A stretch of DNA of 64,000 nt from Cervus elaphus (taxonomy: Eukaryota > Chordata > Mammalia > Artiodactyla > Cervidae): positions 22,604,001 to 22,668,000 of the forward strand of contig NC_057847.1 in the NCBI RefSeq assembly GCF_910594005.1, in the 5' to 3' direction. Positions 43,971-55,905 of the stretch are shown here, piece after piece (the stretch's first letter is position 1; each line of letters starts with the position of its first letter). The notes under the pieces are model-generated. The model was not told where the DNA came from, searched no databases, and saw nothing but the letters and a program-made list of their open reading frames with translations. A program made the position numbers and the translations under genes.

Positions 43971-44390
43971 TCCAGTTCACTTCTCCAGCCTGTTTCTCAT
44001 GCTCCCACGTACCCACCCTTCACAGGCGTTCCAGGTGATGTGTCCAGTCCATACTCTGCCCTTCCTATCTTTGTCCCATCCCCATTCCTCTGTCTGCATA
44101 CTTAAAGCCTCTACCATCCATCTGATCCTCCTCAATTGCCCTTCCGCGTGAAGTTGCTCTTACTGTCCTTCAGGCAAAAGTGATCTGCTCATTCTTTCAT
44201 CGTACTTATCATGTCTACCTTGTGATATAAATCTTCCTGCACCTGTCATCTGGTTAAACTAGGAGAATTTTTCGGGGAGAATACCCTTGTCTGATTCATT
44301 TTTGTAACCCTTAAATCACCTAAAGCCAAGCCTTGCTCCTGGTGCTGAAGAGATTGCTACCAAGTGACCAATTCATCGATCTATTTGCAA
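43970..44390 (+). repeat. Probable L2 LINE relic
   Basis: 'tcttactgtccttcaggcaa', 'cttcctgcacctgtcatctg' and 'taaagccaagccttgctcct' follow the loose order of an L2 3' region. Diverged. Confidence 0.4.
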
Positions 44391-45410
44391 TTTTGATGGC
44401 AGAGGAAGTTACAACATGTGAGTAGAATTCTGAAGCAGGACTCTGTGACAATGAGAATGCTGCACATCCTCTCAGCCCCTTGTTTTAAGTTCCTGATTTT
44501 TAATTTCCTGGATTTCCCATGAAGCATTAAGTATATGAAAATAAAGGGATTCTTTGTCTTTGTTTAAGATGCTCTCTTTGAGTATTCAGTAATGACAATA
44601 TCCGTCCTTCTCTGGTCTACAGCAGGGCAAATGTCCCTTGCCATTAATTCTTGGTTAATTCAGCAATTTAATATTATAGAAATTGCTGAAGTGAGATTCT
44701 TCATTCATATGTCCTGCTATCACTACTCTGCTGACTAAATTCTTCAAAACTATTATTTTCTTGAATCTTGACATTTCTAATTCTTTTTATTTGTATGGTT
44801 CTATATTCTGTCCCTTCTACCTGTTTTTGAAATTATTTACTACTTTAATAATTCTGTATGTTTTCTCTCAGTTGAAAATGGATCTATTAAAAATCTTACA
44901 AGCATGTACAAATCATGATTGTGTTGGTTCCAAGGTACCATCTGAAATATGAAGTCAGGACATACTGTCTGATCTAAGGGTTTTCTACAGTCTTAGCAGC
45001 CAGAGCTCCCCTTTTAAGACAGTCTTTATAAGACTGCAGACACAGTAAGATAAGAAAGAGCAAACATGTCAGCAGACAAAGCAGCCCCTAGACCTCTTGG
45101 CTCATTTAAAATTTCCAGGCCTCAGATTTCCAATCTGAAAAACAAAACGATATCCAGCTATAACGTGCTATCACTTTACGAGCTTGTAAAACTTATATCT
45201 AGGAGGGAAAGGGAAAATAAAACACAAAGCAACATAAAGTTGACAAGACATTTTGAGGTCCTTAGAATTTCTAAATACCCAAAGTTTTAAATATAAGCTC
45301 TATTTAAAAATGTGAGTATTTGGTAGAAGACTTGGCTCAACTTGATGTGATTATATATTATAAGTGATTTCCAAAGCCCACCATGGCTCTGTTAACATTT
45401 GAATGGTAAT
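44390..45410. other. No gene seen; one short palindrome
   Basis: Single-copy AT-rich sequence. A perfect palindrome with 7-base arms ('cagtctt' TAT 'aagactg') lies at 45020-45036. Frames of 63 and 74 codons lack coding character. Confidence 0.4.
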
Positions 45411-45863
45411 ATAGTATACAGTTGGGGCTTCCCCAGCGGCTCAGCAGTAAAGAATCTGCCTCCAATGTAGGAGCCGCAGAAGACATGGGTTTGATCCCTG
45501 GGTCGGGAAGATCCCCTGGAGGGAGGGCATGGCAATCCACTCCAGTACTCTTGCCTAGAGAATCCCATGGACAGAGGACCCTGGTGCACTACAGTCCATG
45601 GGGTCGCAAAGAGTCGGACTTGACTGAGCAACTAATCACAGCACAGGTGGTGCTGGTGGTAAAGAATCCGTCTGCCAGTGCAGGAGACACAGATGTGGGT
45701 TCAATCTCTGGGTTGGGAAGATGCTCTGGAGGAGGAAATGGCAGCTCACTCCAATATCCTTGCCTGGAGAATTCCATGGACAGAGGAACCTGGTAGGCTA
45801 CAGTCTATAGGGTCGCAAAGAATTGCACACGACTCAAGTGACTTAGCACGCACGCATAGTATA
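45411..45863 (+). mobile_element. Two Bov-tA SINEs in direct tandem
   Basis: The first copy (45424-45640) has head 'ggcttccccagcggctcagc' and ends in 'aactaatcacagcacag'. The second (45641-45855) starts directly with 'gtggtgctggtggtaaagaa', the alternative Bov-tA head, and ends 'acttagcacgcacgc'. A short 'atagtata' repeat flanks the pair (45411-45418, 45856-45863). The 124-codon plus frame is SINE translation. Confidence 0.85.
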
Positions 45864-47026
45864 CTATAGTACTTGTGCAGAAGATAAGTGATTATTTTAG
45901 GTAAGACAAGAATCTCAGTCTCATCAGTATAAAAACTTACACTTGTGCCACCTCTAAATGTTTAAATAGTAATATCTTAAGTAATGACTTAGCAGTGTAT
46001 AAAAACCTTTTCTCTCACGTGAGTCTCATAAGCTCTTGGTGAGGGCAGCTTTATTACAGCTGCATTTTACATGTGAGACAGCGAGCACCAAAGCACCAGA
46101 GAGAACGATGCATGGACTTGGCTTTGATTTCCACCCCGCCCCCCCAGTGTTTTGTTTTGGTTTTGAAGACAGTTCTTTTTAAGTAGCTGAATAGGAAAAT
46201 GTAAGCAATATCATGGAATTTTATGTTGAAGTCACTTCTCTTGATTTAACTTTTTTATCTTGGAACTTCTGTGGCACTTCCACAGCCTGGGGAACCAAAC
46301 AAGCATGAATGGTGGATGATGTCTGAGAAAAAAAGAATTTTTTGGCTGAATTTAGGCATTGAAAAAGAGACTTTTCATGGTATTCTTTGGACAATCAATA
46401 TATTCTGTTATTAACTATTTTGTTAGAAGCATCTCTTTGTATTATGGTTGTGTCATCCATGTGACTTCTTGCCCTAGGGTTTCACACTGCTTAGAAACCT
46501 AAGGAAATTGGAAATAGCAAACGTTATGAAGATATTGCATCATTCTCAGCAAGAGGGTGTATGATCCATTATTCTGACATCTTGCTTGTCTTCTTTACAG
46601 TCTGATTGGTTATCTAGCTGTATAGAAATCTCTCAACATCTGGAAAGCTCAAAGGAAAAAAGAACAGACCCACTTTATTATTCTGTGCTCTCCAGGCCTG
46701 CCAAGTACCTTATAAGAAAGATAACAGGGATATGAGATTGCAAACATCAGTTTAATGATAAAGCACTTGTCAGGAGATAAAGTCTTATGTTTAAGGCATG
46801 AGAACTCCTGAGCTAGAGACTATTTGGGGAAGATATGAAGTAAAGAATGTGAGGCGGGGTTAATGTTTGTATGGTATTTCCTAGGGTGATGTACGACATT
46901 AGGGACATCACGGGCAGTGATCTGCATATGTGCACTGTGATGACTTTAACCCAAGACATTGATGGTAAATCTTTGAGGCTTTTTAGAAGTTATTCTGAAT
47001 TAATCTCTGTATACTGCCCCAACTTC
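45864..47026. other. No gene seen
   Basis: Single-copy-looking sequence of about 1.2 kb without a supported feature. Confidence 0.45.
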
Positions 47027-47048
47027 TGTGTGTGTGTGTGTGTGTGTG
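47027..47048. repeat. (TG)11 microsatellite
   Basis: A pure TG run of 22 bases. Confidence 0.95.
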
Positions 47049-47407
47049 CACGTCAGCTTAAAACAGATAGTCAGGTGATTTGGAGCTTCAACTCTGGCTC
47101 TAGAAAAAAGATCCTGTGGCTTTCATTGTTCCCAAAGAGAAAAGCCAACAGAAAAATCTTCAAGGAAACAAGATCTGAGATGAAACATTTTGGCCACTGG
47201 GTGCCATCCTTGCTCCACGCAAGGATTTGCTGAGCTGCCTTTCTAGGAAAATGGTTAAAACTCCAAAGACAGTAATGTAAAAGTAATTCCAAGATATAAT
47301 AATGTTTGTGTGTGTGCATGACCTGGAATATGTTAGTGACACAGGCAGCTTATTCATTTGCCCAGGCGCGAGGCCAAAGAACTAGGAAGAATCTCGGTTC
47401 AGCCTTA

Positions 47408-47477
47408 TCAACAGAGCCTGGTCCACGCGTCCGCTGGCTCTGTCAACAGAGCCTGGTCCACGCGTCCGCTGGCTCTG
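47408..47477. repeat. Perfect 35-bp tandem duplication
   Basis: Two identical 35-base units (47408-47442 and 47443-47477) start 'tcaacagagcctggtccacg' and end 'ctggctctg'. Each holds 'ccacgcgtccg', identical to the core of a cDNA-cloning adapter. No mismatch between the copies, so the duplication is young. Confidence 0.95.
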
Positions 47478-48660
47478 TCCCGGCCAGTGGGTGTGAGCGG
47501 AGGGGCTGGAAGCTGACAGTGAGGTGGTGGTCGCAGACGCTCCACTAATGATCTCTACTCTTGTGTGTAGCACGGCGTGTGACAGGGCCTGAACCTCGTC
47601 GTCTGTGGGCTGTGCGCTGTCCCCTCCGACGCAGCCCTTTCATTCCCAGACCCGGAGACCTTTTCCTCACTCTCCTTCCTAGGAATGCCGCTCGTTGGGG
47701 AAATAGTGAATCTATTTCTGGTCCTTTTTGTCTCCCTAGAAGCCATTCATGGAGTTCAGACAGATACCACCTCAGAACCCCCGTAGTCAATAGCACAGTA
47801 TCTGTGCAGGATTTTGCTCTCTTTGTATTAGACACTTCTATACAGAAAACCAAGAAATTAAACTTGGCATTATGAACAAGAATAGTCACAGAGAGTGTTC
47901 TCCGACTGTCATGTAATACATGCTGATGTTTCCATCCAAGGCCTCAAACATTTCGTTGGGATTAAAAGGAATTAGGGTGTGAACAAGGAAGAATTTTAAT
48001 AAAAATTGAAAATCGGTCAGTCACACTCTAACAGGGAAAACTCTAGAATCCTTTCGGTGAGATCACCTTATGGATGGGATCCAAAGTCAGGATAGATTTT
48101 GCCTCATTCCTCCAGGTGGGGAACCGTGCAGCTGGCCTCTAGTTGGCCCTAGAAAGTGGCACAGTGATGCCTACGGGTACTTCTTTAGATTCACTGTAAT
48201 CAAATCCATACCCCCATGAAAGGACAAAGGGTGAGAAGGGCTGGTGAGAACTTACCGAAGGGCAGGCTCTCTTCAACCTATCCCGGGATAAAAGGCTTAT
48301 ATACTATTCCGCTGTTAAGCATCTCCAGGTGGACGGACTTTAGAATACATTTTCTAGGCTTACTGCAGGATAACCTGATACCAATCATTTTATACTTCTA
48401 AATATTGCTGTTCGCTCAAAGCAGTGCTATTATAGCTATAGCATTCTTGCTGATTCCAAGAGCTTTCATAGCTCTTATTTCATTGAATGTTAACAGAGCC
48501 TTTAAAGAGGCCTTGGTGCCCATATCCTATTTATGGATTGGGCAGCTGAGGGAGAGGCAGCTCACTGCCAGTTTTGGGGGCCTGGCTTCTCCCTGCTGAG
48601 TTCTTTTCCCTAGACTCTCCTGCTCAGCACCTATGCAGTCTGCTCCGTGTGACAGTCACC
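47478..48660. other. Locally CpG-richer, then single-copy sequence; no gene supported
   Basis: Between 47360 and 47660 CpGs are more frequent than around it ('gcgcgaggcc'-like, 'cctcgtcgtctgtgggctgt', 'cctccgacgcagcccttt'). Open frames exist on both strands (47561-47875 plus, 47889-47545 minus), so neither is convincing. A diverged MIR-like piece may lie near 48480-48590. Confidence 0.35.
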
Positions 48661-48661
48661 T

Positions 48662-48825
48662 GGGAAACAACAAATGTCTCATGAATGTTTTACCATGTGC
48701 CAGGTCTGTTTCCAGTGCCTTACCTATAGTAGCTCACTTAATCCTCAGAAAACCCCGACTATTATTTTTCATATTTTCTAGATGATGAAACTGGGGTACA
48801 GAGAAATGCCCAATTAATTATAGTG
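48662..48825 (+). repeat. MIR SINE relic
   Basis: 'ttaccatgtgccaggtctgt', 'tagctcacttaatcctcaga' and 'agatgatgaaactggggtac' in MIR order. Confidence 0.75.
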
Positions 48826-49886
48826 TACAGATAAAAAAAAAGCAAGGTGAAAGTTGTCACGCTGAATTTGTTATATTCCCTTTCAAAATGATGTGGACCC
48901 CTGTTTGTTTTAGGTTTTTCTGGTCCTGGTTTGACCCTGTCCTTATGGTCAGATTATGAACCTTTCTGTAACCATGGCTTAGTTCCTTAATAGACGAGTT
49001 CAAATTTCAATAGTCTCTGATGTGGCTGTTTGGATTGGTTGGTTTGTTTTTAAGCTTACATAGACTGTGAGGTTACCCGGCCCTACTGTTTCAGCAAATG
49101 CTCTTTCTCTGCATTCAGCATGCTGAAAAAGCAACTTCAAGGGAGAGGTCTGTGAAATCTAAAAGCAATTCCCCCCCCTGCCAAAGAGTAAATCCCAAAC
49201 ATATCTTGTGCTGAATGATCCCATTCCTCTCTCTCCTAGGTTTATTTTCCTCACATACACTGTAATTCATCTTAGGCCTTTCCAGAAGTGGAAGGAAGTT
49301 CTATGAAAACCAAGCTTGGTGATGGTTTCTGCAGCAACAGGTGGCCATCCTCACCACTGGGCTTACGTTTGTCAAACAACTCCGTGAAGCCCTGAAGTTG
49401 GATCCTAAGGGAGGACACTTTGTATACTTCCCCTCACCGTCCAGAGGAAAGCCCTAGAATTCCGAAAAGAAAGACAGACAAGAGGGAGAGAGGCTTTCTG
49501 TGAGTTCGTTGCTCCAAAATGAAAAATCATGGGAATCTGTCTCCCTTTAAAACCATGGAGAAATTTATGCTCCTGCCTGAAATATCTTTCAAATCATCCA
49601 TGATCTTGTTAAAAATAGCTTTCCTCTGGTTCTCTGAGAAGTTATGTTGAGAGCACAGGCTGAGTTATTTTGATAACCCCCTTAAACACCAAAGGTCCAC
49701 GTGTCATATTTTTGGGGATATCTCTGTGTTTGCTGGGCAGCATTCAGCATCTCCCCCACTGGAGCTTTGTGTAGGGAGAGCCTGCACCGTAATTCTCTCA
49801 GGAGGAGGCAGGATTGCTTAGGGTGTGAGGTCCCAGGTAGCTATTCCTCTATATATAAGCTCAGAGTTCCTCCCAGGAAACATTAC
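48825..49886. other. No gene seen
   Basis: Single-copy sequence; no repeat or exon recognised. Confidence 0.45.
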
Positions 49887-50131
49887 AAACAAGAGTATGC
49901 GTGTGCATGTGTGCTCAGCTGCAACCAATTCCTTGTACTCCTGTGGACTGTAGCCCGCCAGGCTCCTCTGTCCATGGGGATTTTCCAGGCAAGAATACTG
50001 GAGTGGGTTGCCATGCCCTCCTCCAGGGAATCTCCCTGACCCAAGGGTGGAACCTGTGTCTCTTGCATCTTCCTGCCTTGTCAGGCAGATTCTTTATCAC
50101 TGAGCCAGCTGGGAAGCCCCAAACAAGAGTA
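49887..50131 (-). mobile_element. Bov-tA SINE, antisense, with perfect target-site duplication
   Basis: Element at 49898-50120 between perfect 'aaacaagagta' repeats (49887-49897, 50121-50131). Body 'aagaatactggagtgggttg' and head 'actgagccagctgggaagc'. The plus frame 49701-50039 and those overlapping it are partly SINE translation. Confidence 0.95.
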
Positions 50132-51830
50132 CACTGCATACCAAAAGGAATATCTGCCCCATGAGATTAGACTCAAGAAGCCAACTGACCACTCCTGGAA
50201 TGGGTGGCAGCAAGCCCCTGAATGTGTCCTCGAGTCAAATGCGCAGACCACATCACTGCAGCATTGAGCCCCTGGTTGTGCTGACTGCAGCCTGGCTTTG
50301 CTTTATAAAGGAGTCACCATGGCTTCTATCAGGGCCTAAGTTTCTCTTCTTTTAGCAGCCCCCTCTAGAAAGAACTGTTACCAAGTTCCAGTTTGGAGAA
50401 TGTTAGGGAACTTTCCCACTTGGTCCAGTTTGGGCCAAGTGGCCATCCCGGGACCAACCAACTGTGCCAGGGCATAGTCACTGAAGAACATGTCAGCTCC
50501 CAGGTGCAAACATGGTGTCAGTGGGAGAAGGAGCAGTGCCCCTGGAGAGGAGCGATACTGGGTGGATAGTGTCACGGCTGTCCTTCACAGGGGAGTGTAT
50601 CTGCATGGCACGCTCAGATTCCCTGATACAAAGGGGAGGTGCTTACAATTCATAGTTTGTAGACACTGGGTGACCCCTGCCAGTGACCTACCGGCTGAAG
50701 TGGTTTCTCAAGAGACTTTGTCTAAATCACATTATTAAAAAAAAAAATTATGTCCTCAAAGCATCTCTATATCCACAGCTAATCCCATTAATGGTCACCC
50801 TGATTTGGCTCTCAAACTCACCCAAATCTGATAAGGCAAATAAATATAACTTCCAGATATGTGCCAATTAAATCAGCCCAGGAATTCCTCTTTAACAACT
50901 GCTTCAGAATCTGGTCATAGCGTAACAGCACCTCTATTGCACGTGGACACTGGAGGCTCTGATGTATACTATAACCAGAGAAGTCCCCTTCAACAGGATC
51001 CACCAATAACCCACAGATACCTTCTGGAATAGTTTTTTCATGAACTAATTAGGACCTACGGAAGGATTAATAAGATCAAAGTCTAACATCCCTATGTCTG
51101 ATGTTTGAAACTCACAGTAAAATAGTTCAATTCCTAATCTACTTCCTGGCCTCTTTAGAATTCAATTAGTAGAAGGACATTCTTTCCTAGAGGCTCTTTG
51201 GCAGATTTGTGTATGAACAGTTAACCCAGTGTTAGCAAAAGCAGTTATTTGTATCCAAACAGCTCTCTGGCAGCAAAGAGAATCCCAAAGCTGTTTAGAC
51301 AAGACTTTGCTTGGTCCTCCCACCAGGATGCAAATATTTGAAGTGGACAGAGAGGGATAAAATGCAGTCCATGCTGGTCCCCACACTGACCACATCCTGT
51401 GACTGCCGGATATTTGGACTTGAAGGTCAGGGGAGGAAGGTGAAGGAAGGGGCGCTGGAGACAAGGAGACAAAAGAAAAATTGAAAAGGCCTCCTGACAG
51501 TGTTTAAATTATTTCCCTGAACAAACAAGTCTGGATTTTAAAATGTATCGACACACAAGTACAAAAGATACGGAGAAATGCACATATATTTCTAGGTAGA
51601 TCTGCTAATCAGACCATGAAAAGCAGGATATTGAGGGTAAGACAACCTTGAGGGTTTTTTTTTCTTTCTTTTTTTTCCCGTAACTGTTCTTCAGATACCT
51701 AAATGTAGACTCAGGGAGATTTATTTTTCTTCCACGGGGTATGTTATAGTTGTCACTCAGCCTTGAAATAGTTTTCCTCTCCAGTGGAACATCAGGCCAG
51801 TGATATATTTGCATAGCTGTTCCCACCTGT
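50132..51830. other. Single-copy sequence without a supported gene
   Basis: About 1.7 kb with no recognised young repeat. Short frames (60-100 codons) overlap on both strands without domain content. Confidence 0.4.
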
Positions 51831-52900
51831 CACTCATGTCAGCCTCATGCGTCACCGTGCACAGAATGCTCACCCAGCCAATGGCAGGCTTTTAAGCTGC
51901 TGCATTTACGGGACATGTTTTCAAAATATTCGCAGTCACCCAGCAACAGGAAAAGACATTTCATTGGCTCTCTCCCTGTCAGCTAGGAATGAGGACAGTC
52001 CAGATGGACTTCATCTGTGAAGAACAAGATGAGGCAGTGGAAAGGTGGGGAGGCTGGATGTCCGAATACCCGAGCCTCTCGGTGACAAATGTGATCTTTT
52101 ATCAATACAAAGCATGATGCTTTTGTCCTCCCCGCCCCCCGCAAATAAAAATCCAATGTTAAAGAATAACTGTCATGAAGCACACAGTTTTCATCTGCAG
52201 GGTCATAAGGATGCATAAAAGATCAACCTTGGCCCCCCGTGTTATCTGCCCAATCAAAGGAAGTCTGCTGAACATGGAGCCTCCATGAAAAATAAATTGG
52301 GGATTTTTGCTATGGAAACAATTAGCCTTTCTCTGCTAGAGGTGAGATGCCATCGACAGTGGGTATTCTAAATGTGATATGGACCCCTTAGGTTACTTTA
52401 CCAGTATCTGATCTTGTGAATTATTTTGCTCTTAGAAAGTTCTACCTCCTCTTCAGGCTACCTCTCCCCCAACCCACCCAACTCCCCACCCAGAGAAGAA
52501 TCAAGGAGAGAGCCAAGGAACAAACCAAGGTGACCTGGCCCTGAACAGCCAGCTATCTGGCCACCCCAGGCTCCTCCAGTTTCTCCTTCACAGGGTCCTG
52601 TGCGAACCACACAGGAAGACAGGATTTTCTCTTTGTTTCTGCTCTTTTGTTGTGACTATGGGACAGCAAATTAATATCGACTGCATGCATAGGTAAAATC
52701 AAAGCAATTAGAGAACCGAAGAGCAAATCAAAGCTCCGAAAAGAACTCGCTATAAACCAGACAAGGAAAAAAAATTAATGAATCAACTGACCACACCCAG
52801 TTCTTGCTGAGGTCCCAGCCTCCCCTCACTTCAGGCTGTACGATGGAAGGGCCTACACTTTCAGTGTAGTGATTAAACACAGCTAAACTCTAAAGGCTTC
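51830..52900. promoter_or_regulatory. Repeat-free block, candidate conserved non-coding element
   Basis: About 1 kb lacks any recognisable repeat and has motif-rich, balanced composition. It includes CCAAT-type boxes ('cagccaatggcaggc' near 51877, 'cccaatcaaagga' near 52250) and 'gctatggaaac' at 52309-52319, resembling an RFX X-box half. A 77-codon minus frame (52216-51983) is not recognised. Regulatory function is inference only. Confidence 0.25.
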
Positions 52901-53145
52901 GATGCCAGGAATGCGTGCATATCTTGTCACTGATTAAGGACGCTGGCAGAATGCAGAGCAGGCAGTGGGAAGTGGAAACTTGCTCAGCGTAACTCTTCCC
53001 TGCCCACTGCCCTAAGCAGCCACTCTTGGCTGGCTCAGAACAGCCAGATGGAGGGATGGTGCTGTCTGCTCTTCCTGAGAGTCAGTGAGGCTGGAAATTA
53101 ACACAGTCGATAGTGATTATAATTAACAAGCCCAGTGTTAACTGG
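52900..53145. other. No gene seen
   Basis: Short single-copy interval. Confidence 0.4.
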
Positions 53146-53345
53146 GCTTCCCTGGTGGCTCAGATGTTAAAGAATCTGCCTGCAACATAGGAGAACTGGG
53201 TTCAGTTCCTCGGTCAGGAAGATCCCCTGGAGAAGGAAATGGCAACCCACTCCAGTATTCTTGCCTGGAGAATCCTATGGACAGAGGAGCCTGGCTGGCT
53301 ACAGTTCATGGGGTCACAAAGAGTCAGACACAACTTAACAACTAA
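53146..53345 (+). mobile_element. Bov-tA SINE
   Basis: Head 'ggcttccctggtggctcaga', 'gggttcagttcctcggtcag', body 'actccagtattcttgcctgg' and tail 'gagtcagacacaacttaaca'. Confidence 0.9.
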
Positions 53346-53479
53346 CACAAGCAACGTATTAATAGTAGATCCAATACTATTACATGCCTATTAATTCTGT
53401 AGACTCACATTAATAAATTAGTACACGAGTGTCATTTCTGTATATTTTTTATGGGTATACAGATAATACAGATTTGCCT

Positions 53480-53578
53480 TAGCTGGACTCTAAGCTACTT
53501 GAAAGTTGCTGTATCTTCAATGCCTCACACGGTGCCTGGCACATAGTAGGTGCTCAATAAATATTTCTTGAGTGACTG
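53480..53578 (+). repeat. L2 3' end
   Basis: Well preserved terminus: 'tgcctggcacatagtaggtg' followed by 'ctcaataaatatttcttgag', preceded by 'ctggactctaagctacttga'. Confidence 0.85.
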
Positions 53579-53711
53579 AAACAGTAAATTGATGACTGAA
53601 CTAATGAATTCACAAATGACACAGAATCTATGAATCTGTGTGAGTTTCACAAATGACAAGCCTTGGAAAGTTGTAAAACATTTCAATCTTCTTTTAATTG
53701 TTTGAGTGTAT

Positions 53712-53985
53712 GTGTCTTGTTCAGTTGCTCAGTCTGACTCTGATCCCACGGACTGCAGCACGCCAGGCTTCCCTGCGCTTCACCATCTCCTGGAGTTTGC
53801 TCAAACTCATGTCCACTGAGTTGGTGATGCCATCCAACCATCTCATTCTCTGTAATCCCCTTTTCCTCCTTCCCTCAGTCTTTCCCAGAATCAGGGTCTT
53901 TGCATAGGTGGCCAGAGTATTGGAGCTTCGGCTTCAGCATCAGTCCTTCCAATGATTATTCAGGGTTGATTTCCTTTAGGAGCGG
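53712..53985 (-). mobile_element. BovB 3'-tail fragment, antisense
   Basis: From 'ttgttcagttgctcagtctg' to 'cagggttgatttcctttagg' this is BovB read backwards. A deletion of some 15-20 bases near 53900 removes the 'caaatgagtca' region seen in sibling copies. No ORF. Confidence 0.9.
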
Positions 53986-55460
53986 TCCTGAAAAGCCAGC
54001 ACATCATCAACCTGTGGGCTAAAACTTCAGGAGCAGTTATAACTCAGATGTGATCCCAAAGAAGGCCTTCTCCGACACATCAGAGCTTTGCAAGGCTTTT
54101 TTTCTCTCTCACTTACTAGAGCTCTGAGTACTAGAAAGGAGGTAATTGAGAAGCAGGGGAGGCCTAAGTGCAGGCCTAGGTCAGAGTGAGTGTCCTGGCT
54201 GGACACTAAACTCACCTAGACACCAAAGCTCTTAAAAACAATACCAATATGTGAGCATCACCCCCACACAGTTTGGAGGGAAAAAATGGGGCAGAGGACT
54301 AGTATTGGTATGTTTTAAAACTCTCAGTTCATTCTGTGATGGAGCCGGGAATGAAAAGCCCAGATCTAGGTTGGTTCCCAAGTTGGTATCTCACAGAGCA
54401 CCAACTAATATGTGCCACATATCTACAAAAAGTGTTCTGGTGAATACTCAACTAAATAAAGTTAAATAGTTGACTTTTCTGAGGCTTCATACCCTCCTGG
54501 GCATTGTGCCTTCTCTGGTAGGGTACGTACCAACTTTTGCCCACATCTCTGTCCAAGGCCACCTGCTAATGGCGTCTGTAACAGGGTGCCAGGGAACACC
54601 AGCCCGGGCACCCTCTGCCCTGGGTCCTCACATCATCAAAGGAAGGAAAGGCACAGAGAATCCTGAGAAGAATAAGTCAGGGCATCTGCCAGGGGCCATG
54701 CTCTGTAATCTGAAAAGCCATGGAACATCCAGATCCTAGCATTGATTCTGTTCAGAGAAAAAACCTTTAATTATTGTGTTTATCATTTAAATAGTAGTTG
54801 CAATAAAGACTTGTCTCAGGAATTTCCAAAGAGCAAGTCACTTAAATTACAGCAATGTATATTTCAAAGCTGTTCCTACTTTTATTGTCAGTATTTCTAC
54901 CCTGAAAAGAAAATATGTTGCTGTTTTGAGTTGTAAATTGCCTCAAAGGATGGGAGCTCCTTAAGATTCATCTTACCTTAGAATATCCACAGACGCCCAG
55001 AGAGCAGGGCTTTACCTCCAACTGGGGATCTTGGAAAGGAGGTAGAAATAAAACGGAATTGACAGTGATACTGAGCCCAAGTATGTGCAGGAATTAACGA
55101 TATACTAACTATCTAACTGCCTAAAATAAAAATTGGTAGTCGGTGATTTGTGTTTTACTGGGCAGAGGTGGCAAGGTTTCTTATGTGAGATTATGTACTG
55201 TTGTAAATGAAACCTCGACTCCAGTTTTCAGGGTCTGAGAAGGGAGCCATATGAGCCTGCGTCTGCATCTTCCCTTCTGCCCAGGACATTCTCTGAATAT
55301 CTGACCTATTCCCTTTCCCAGTGACCTCATCATTTTTCCATTCACAATGTCGGCAATGTATAACAGTCAGCAATATCTAAGTCACAGTAAAATAGTGACT
55401 ATACTCTGTCACAAGCATCCAAGGACCTCAGAAATTATTCAGGTTGTGTTTAAAATAATA
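53985..55460. other. No gene seen
   Basis: Single-copy-looking sequence of about 1.5 kb. Frames up to 89 codons (54470-54739) have no recognised domain or gene signals. Confidence 0.4.
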
Positions 55461-55464
55461 GCTT

Positions 55465-55590
55465 TAGCTATTATTATTATTACAGCTATCATTTATTGAG
55501 CACCTACTATGTCCCAGGCACCTTACATGTTGTATAGTAAGTTAATCATCAAAATAATTCTCTGAAATTAGTGATTTGTCCCTTCTTGAC
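55465..55590 (+). repeat. MIR SINE, left half (split by BovB)
   Basis: 'gctatcatttattgagcacc' and 'tactatgtcccaggcacctt' are the MIR core. The element continues after the BovB at 55812. Confidence 0.8.
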
Positions 55591-55591
55591 C

Positions 55592-55808
55592 CGCTGACTC
55601 ATTTGAAAAGACCCTGATGCTGGGAAAGATTGATGGCAGGAGGAGAAGGGGACGACAGAGGATAAGATGGTTGGATGGCATCACTGACTCAATGGACATG
55701 AGTTTGGGCGAACTCCAGGAGTTGGTGATGGACAGGGAGGCCTGGCGGGCTGTAGTTCATGGGGTCGCAGAGTCGGACATGACTGAGCAACTGAACTGAA
55801 CTGAACTA
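55592..55808 (+). mobile_element. BovB 3'-tail fragment inside a MIR
   Basis: A 217-base BovB end: 'aagaccctgatgctgggaaa', 'atggacatgagtttgggcga', 'gatggacagggaggcctggc' and the tail 'gagcaactgaactgaactga'. Target-site duplications are not clear. The 60-codon frame from 55617 is the last part of the BovB coding region plus tail. Confidence 0.9.
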
Positions 55809-55811
55809 ACC

Positions 55812-55905
55812 TGATGGGGCGCAATAGTTTAGAGAGATAAAATGACTTGCTCCAGTCAGTATCAAAACTGGGATTGGAACTACTGTCTGTAAATGTTCTT
55901 CATAG
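55812..55905 (+). repeat. MIR SINE, right half
   Basis: 'aaatgacttgctccagtcag' and 'aaaactgggattggaactac' complete the MIR. Confidence 0.7.

Noticed and set aside
47418..47466. Cloning-adapter contamination
   Set aside because: The motif is embedded in a clean 35-bp genomic tandem repeat, and flanking sequence shows no vector, so coincidence is more likely.
47561..47889. Possible CpG-island promoter with a small gene
   Set aside because: CpG density rises only modestly by eye, and the frames are open on both strands. Not enough to call a promoter or gene.
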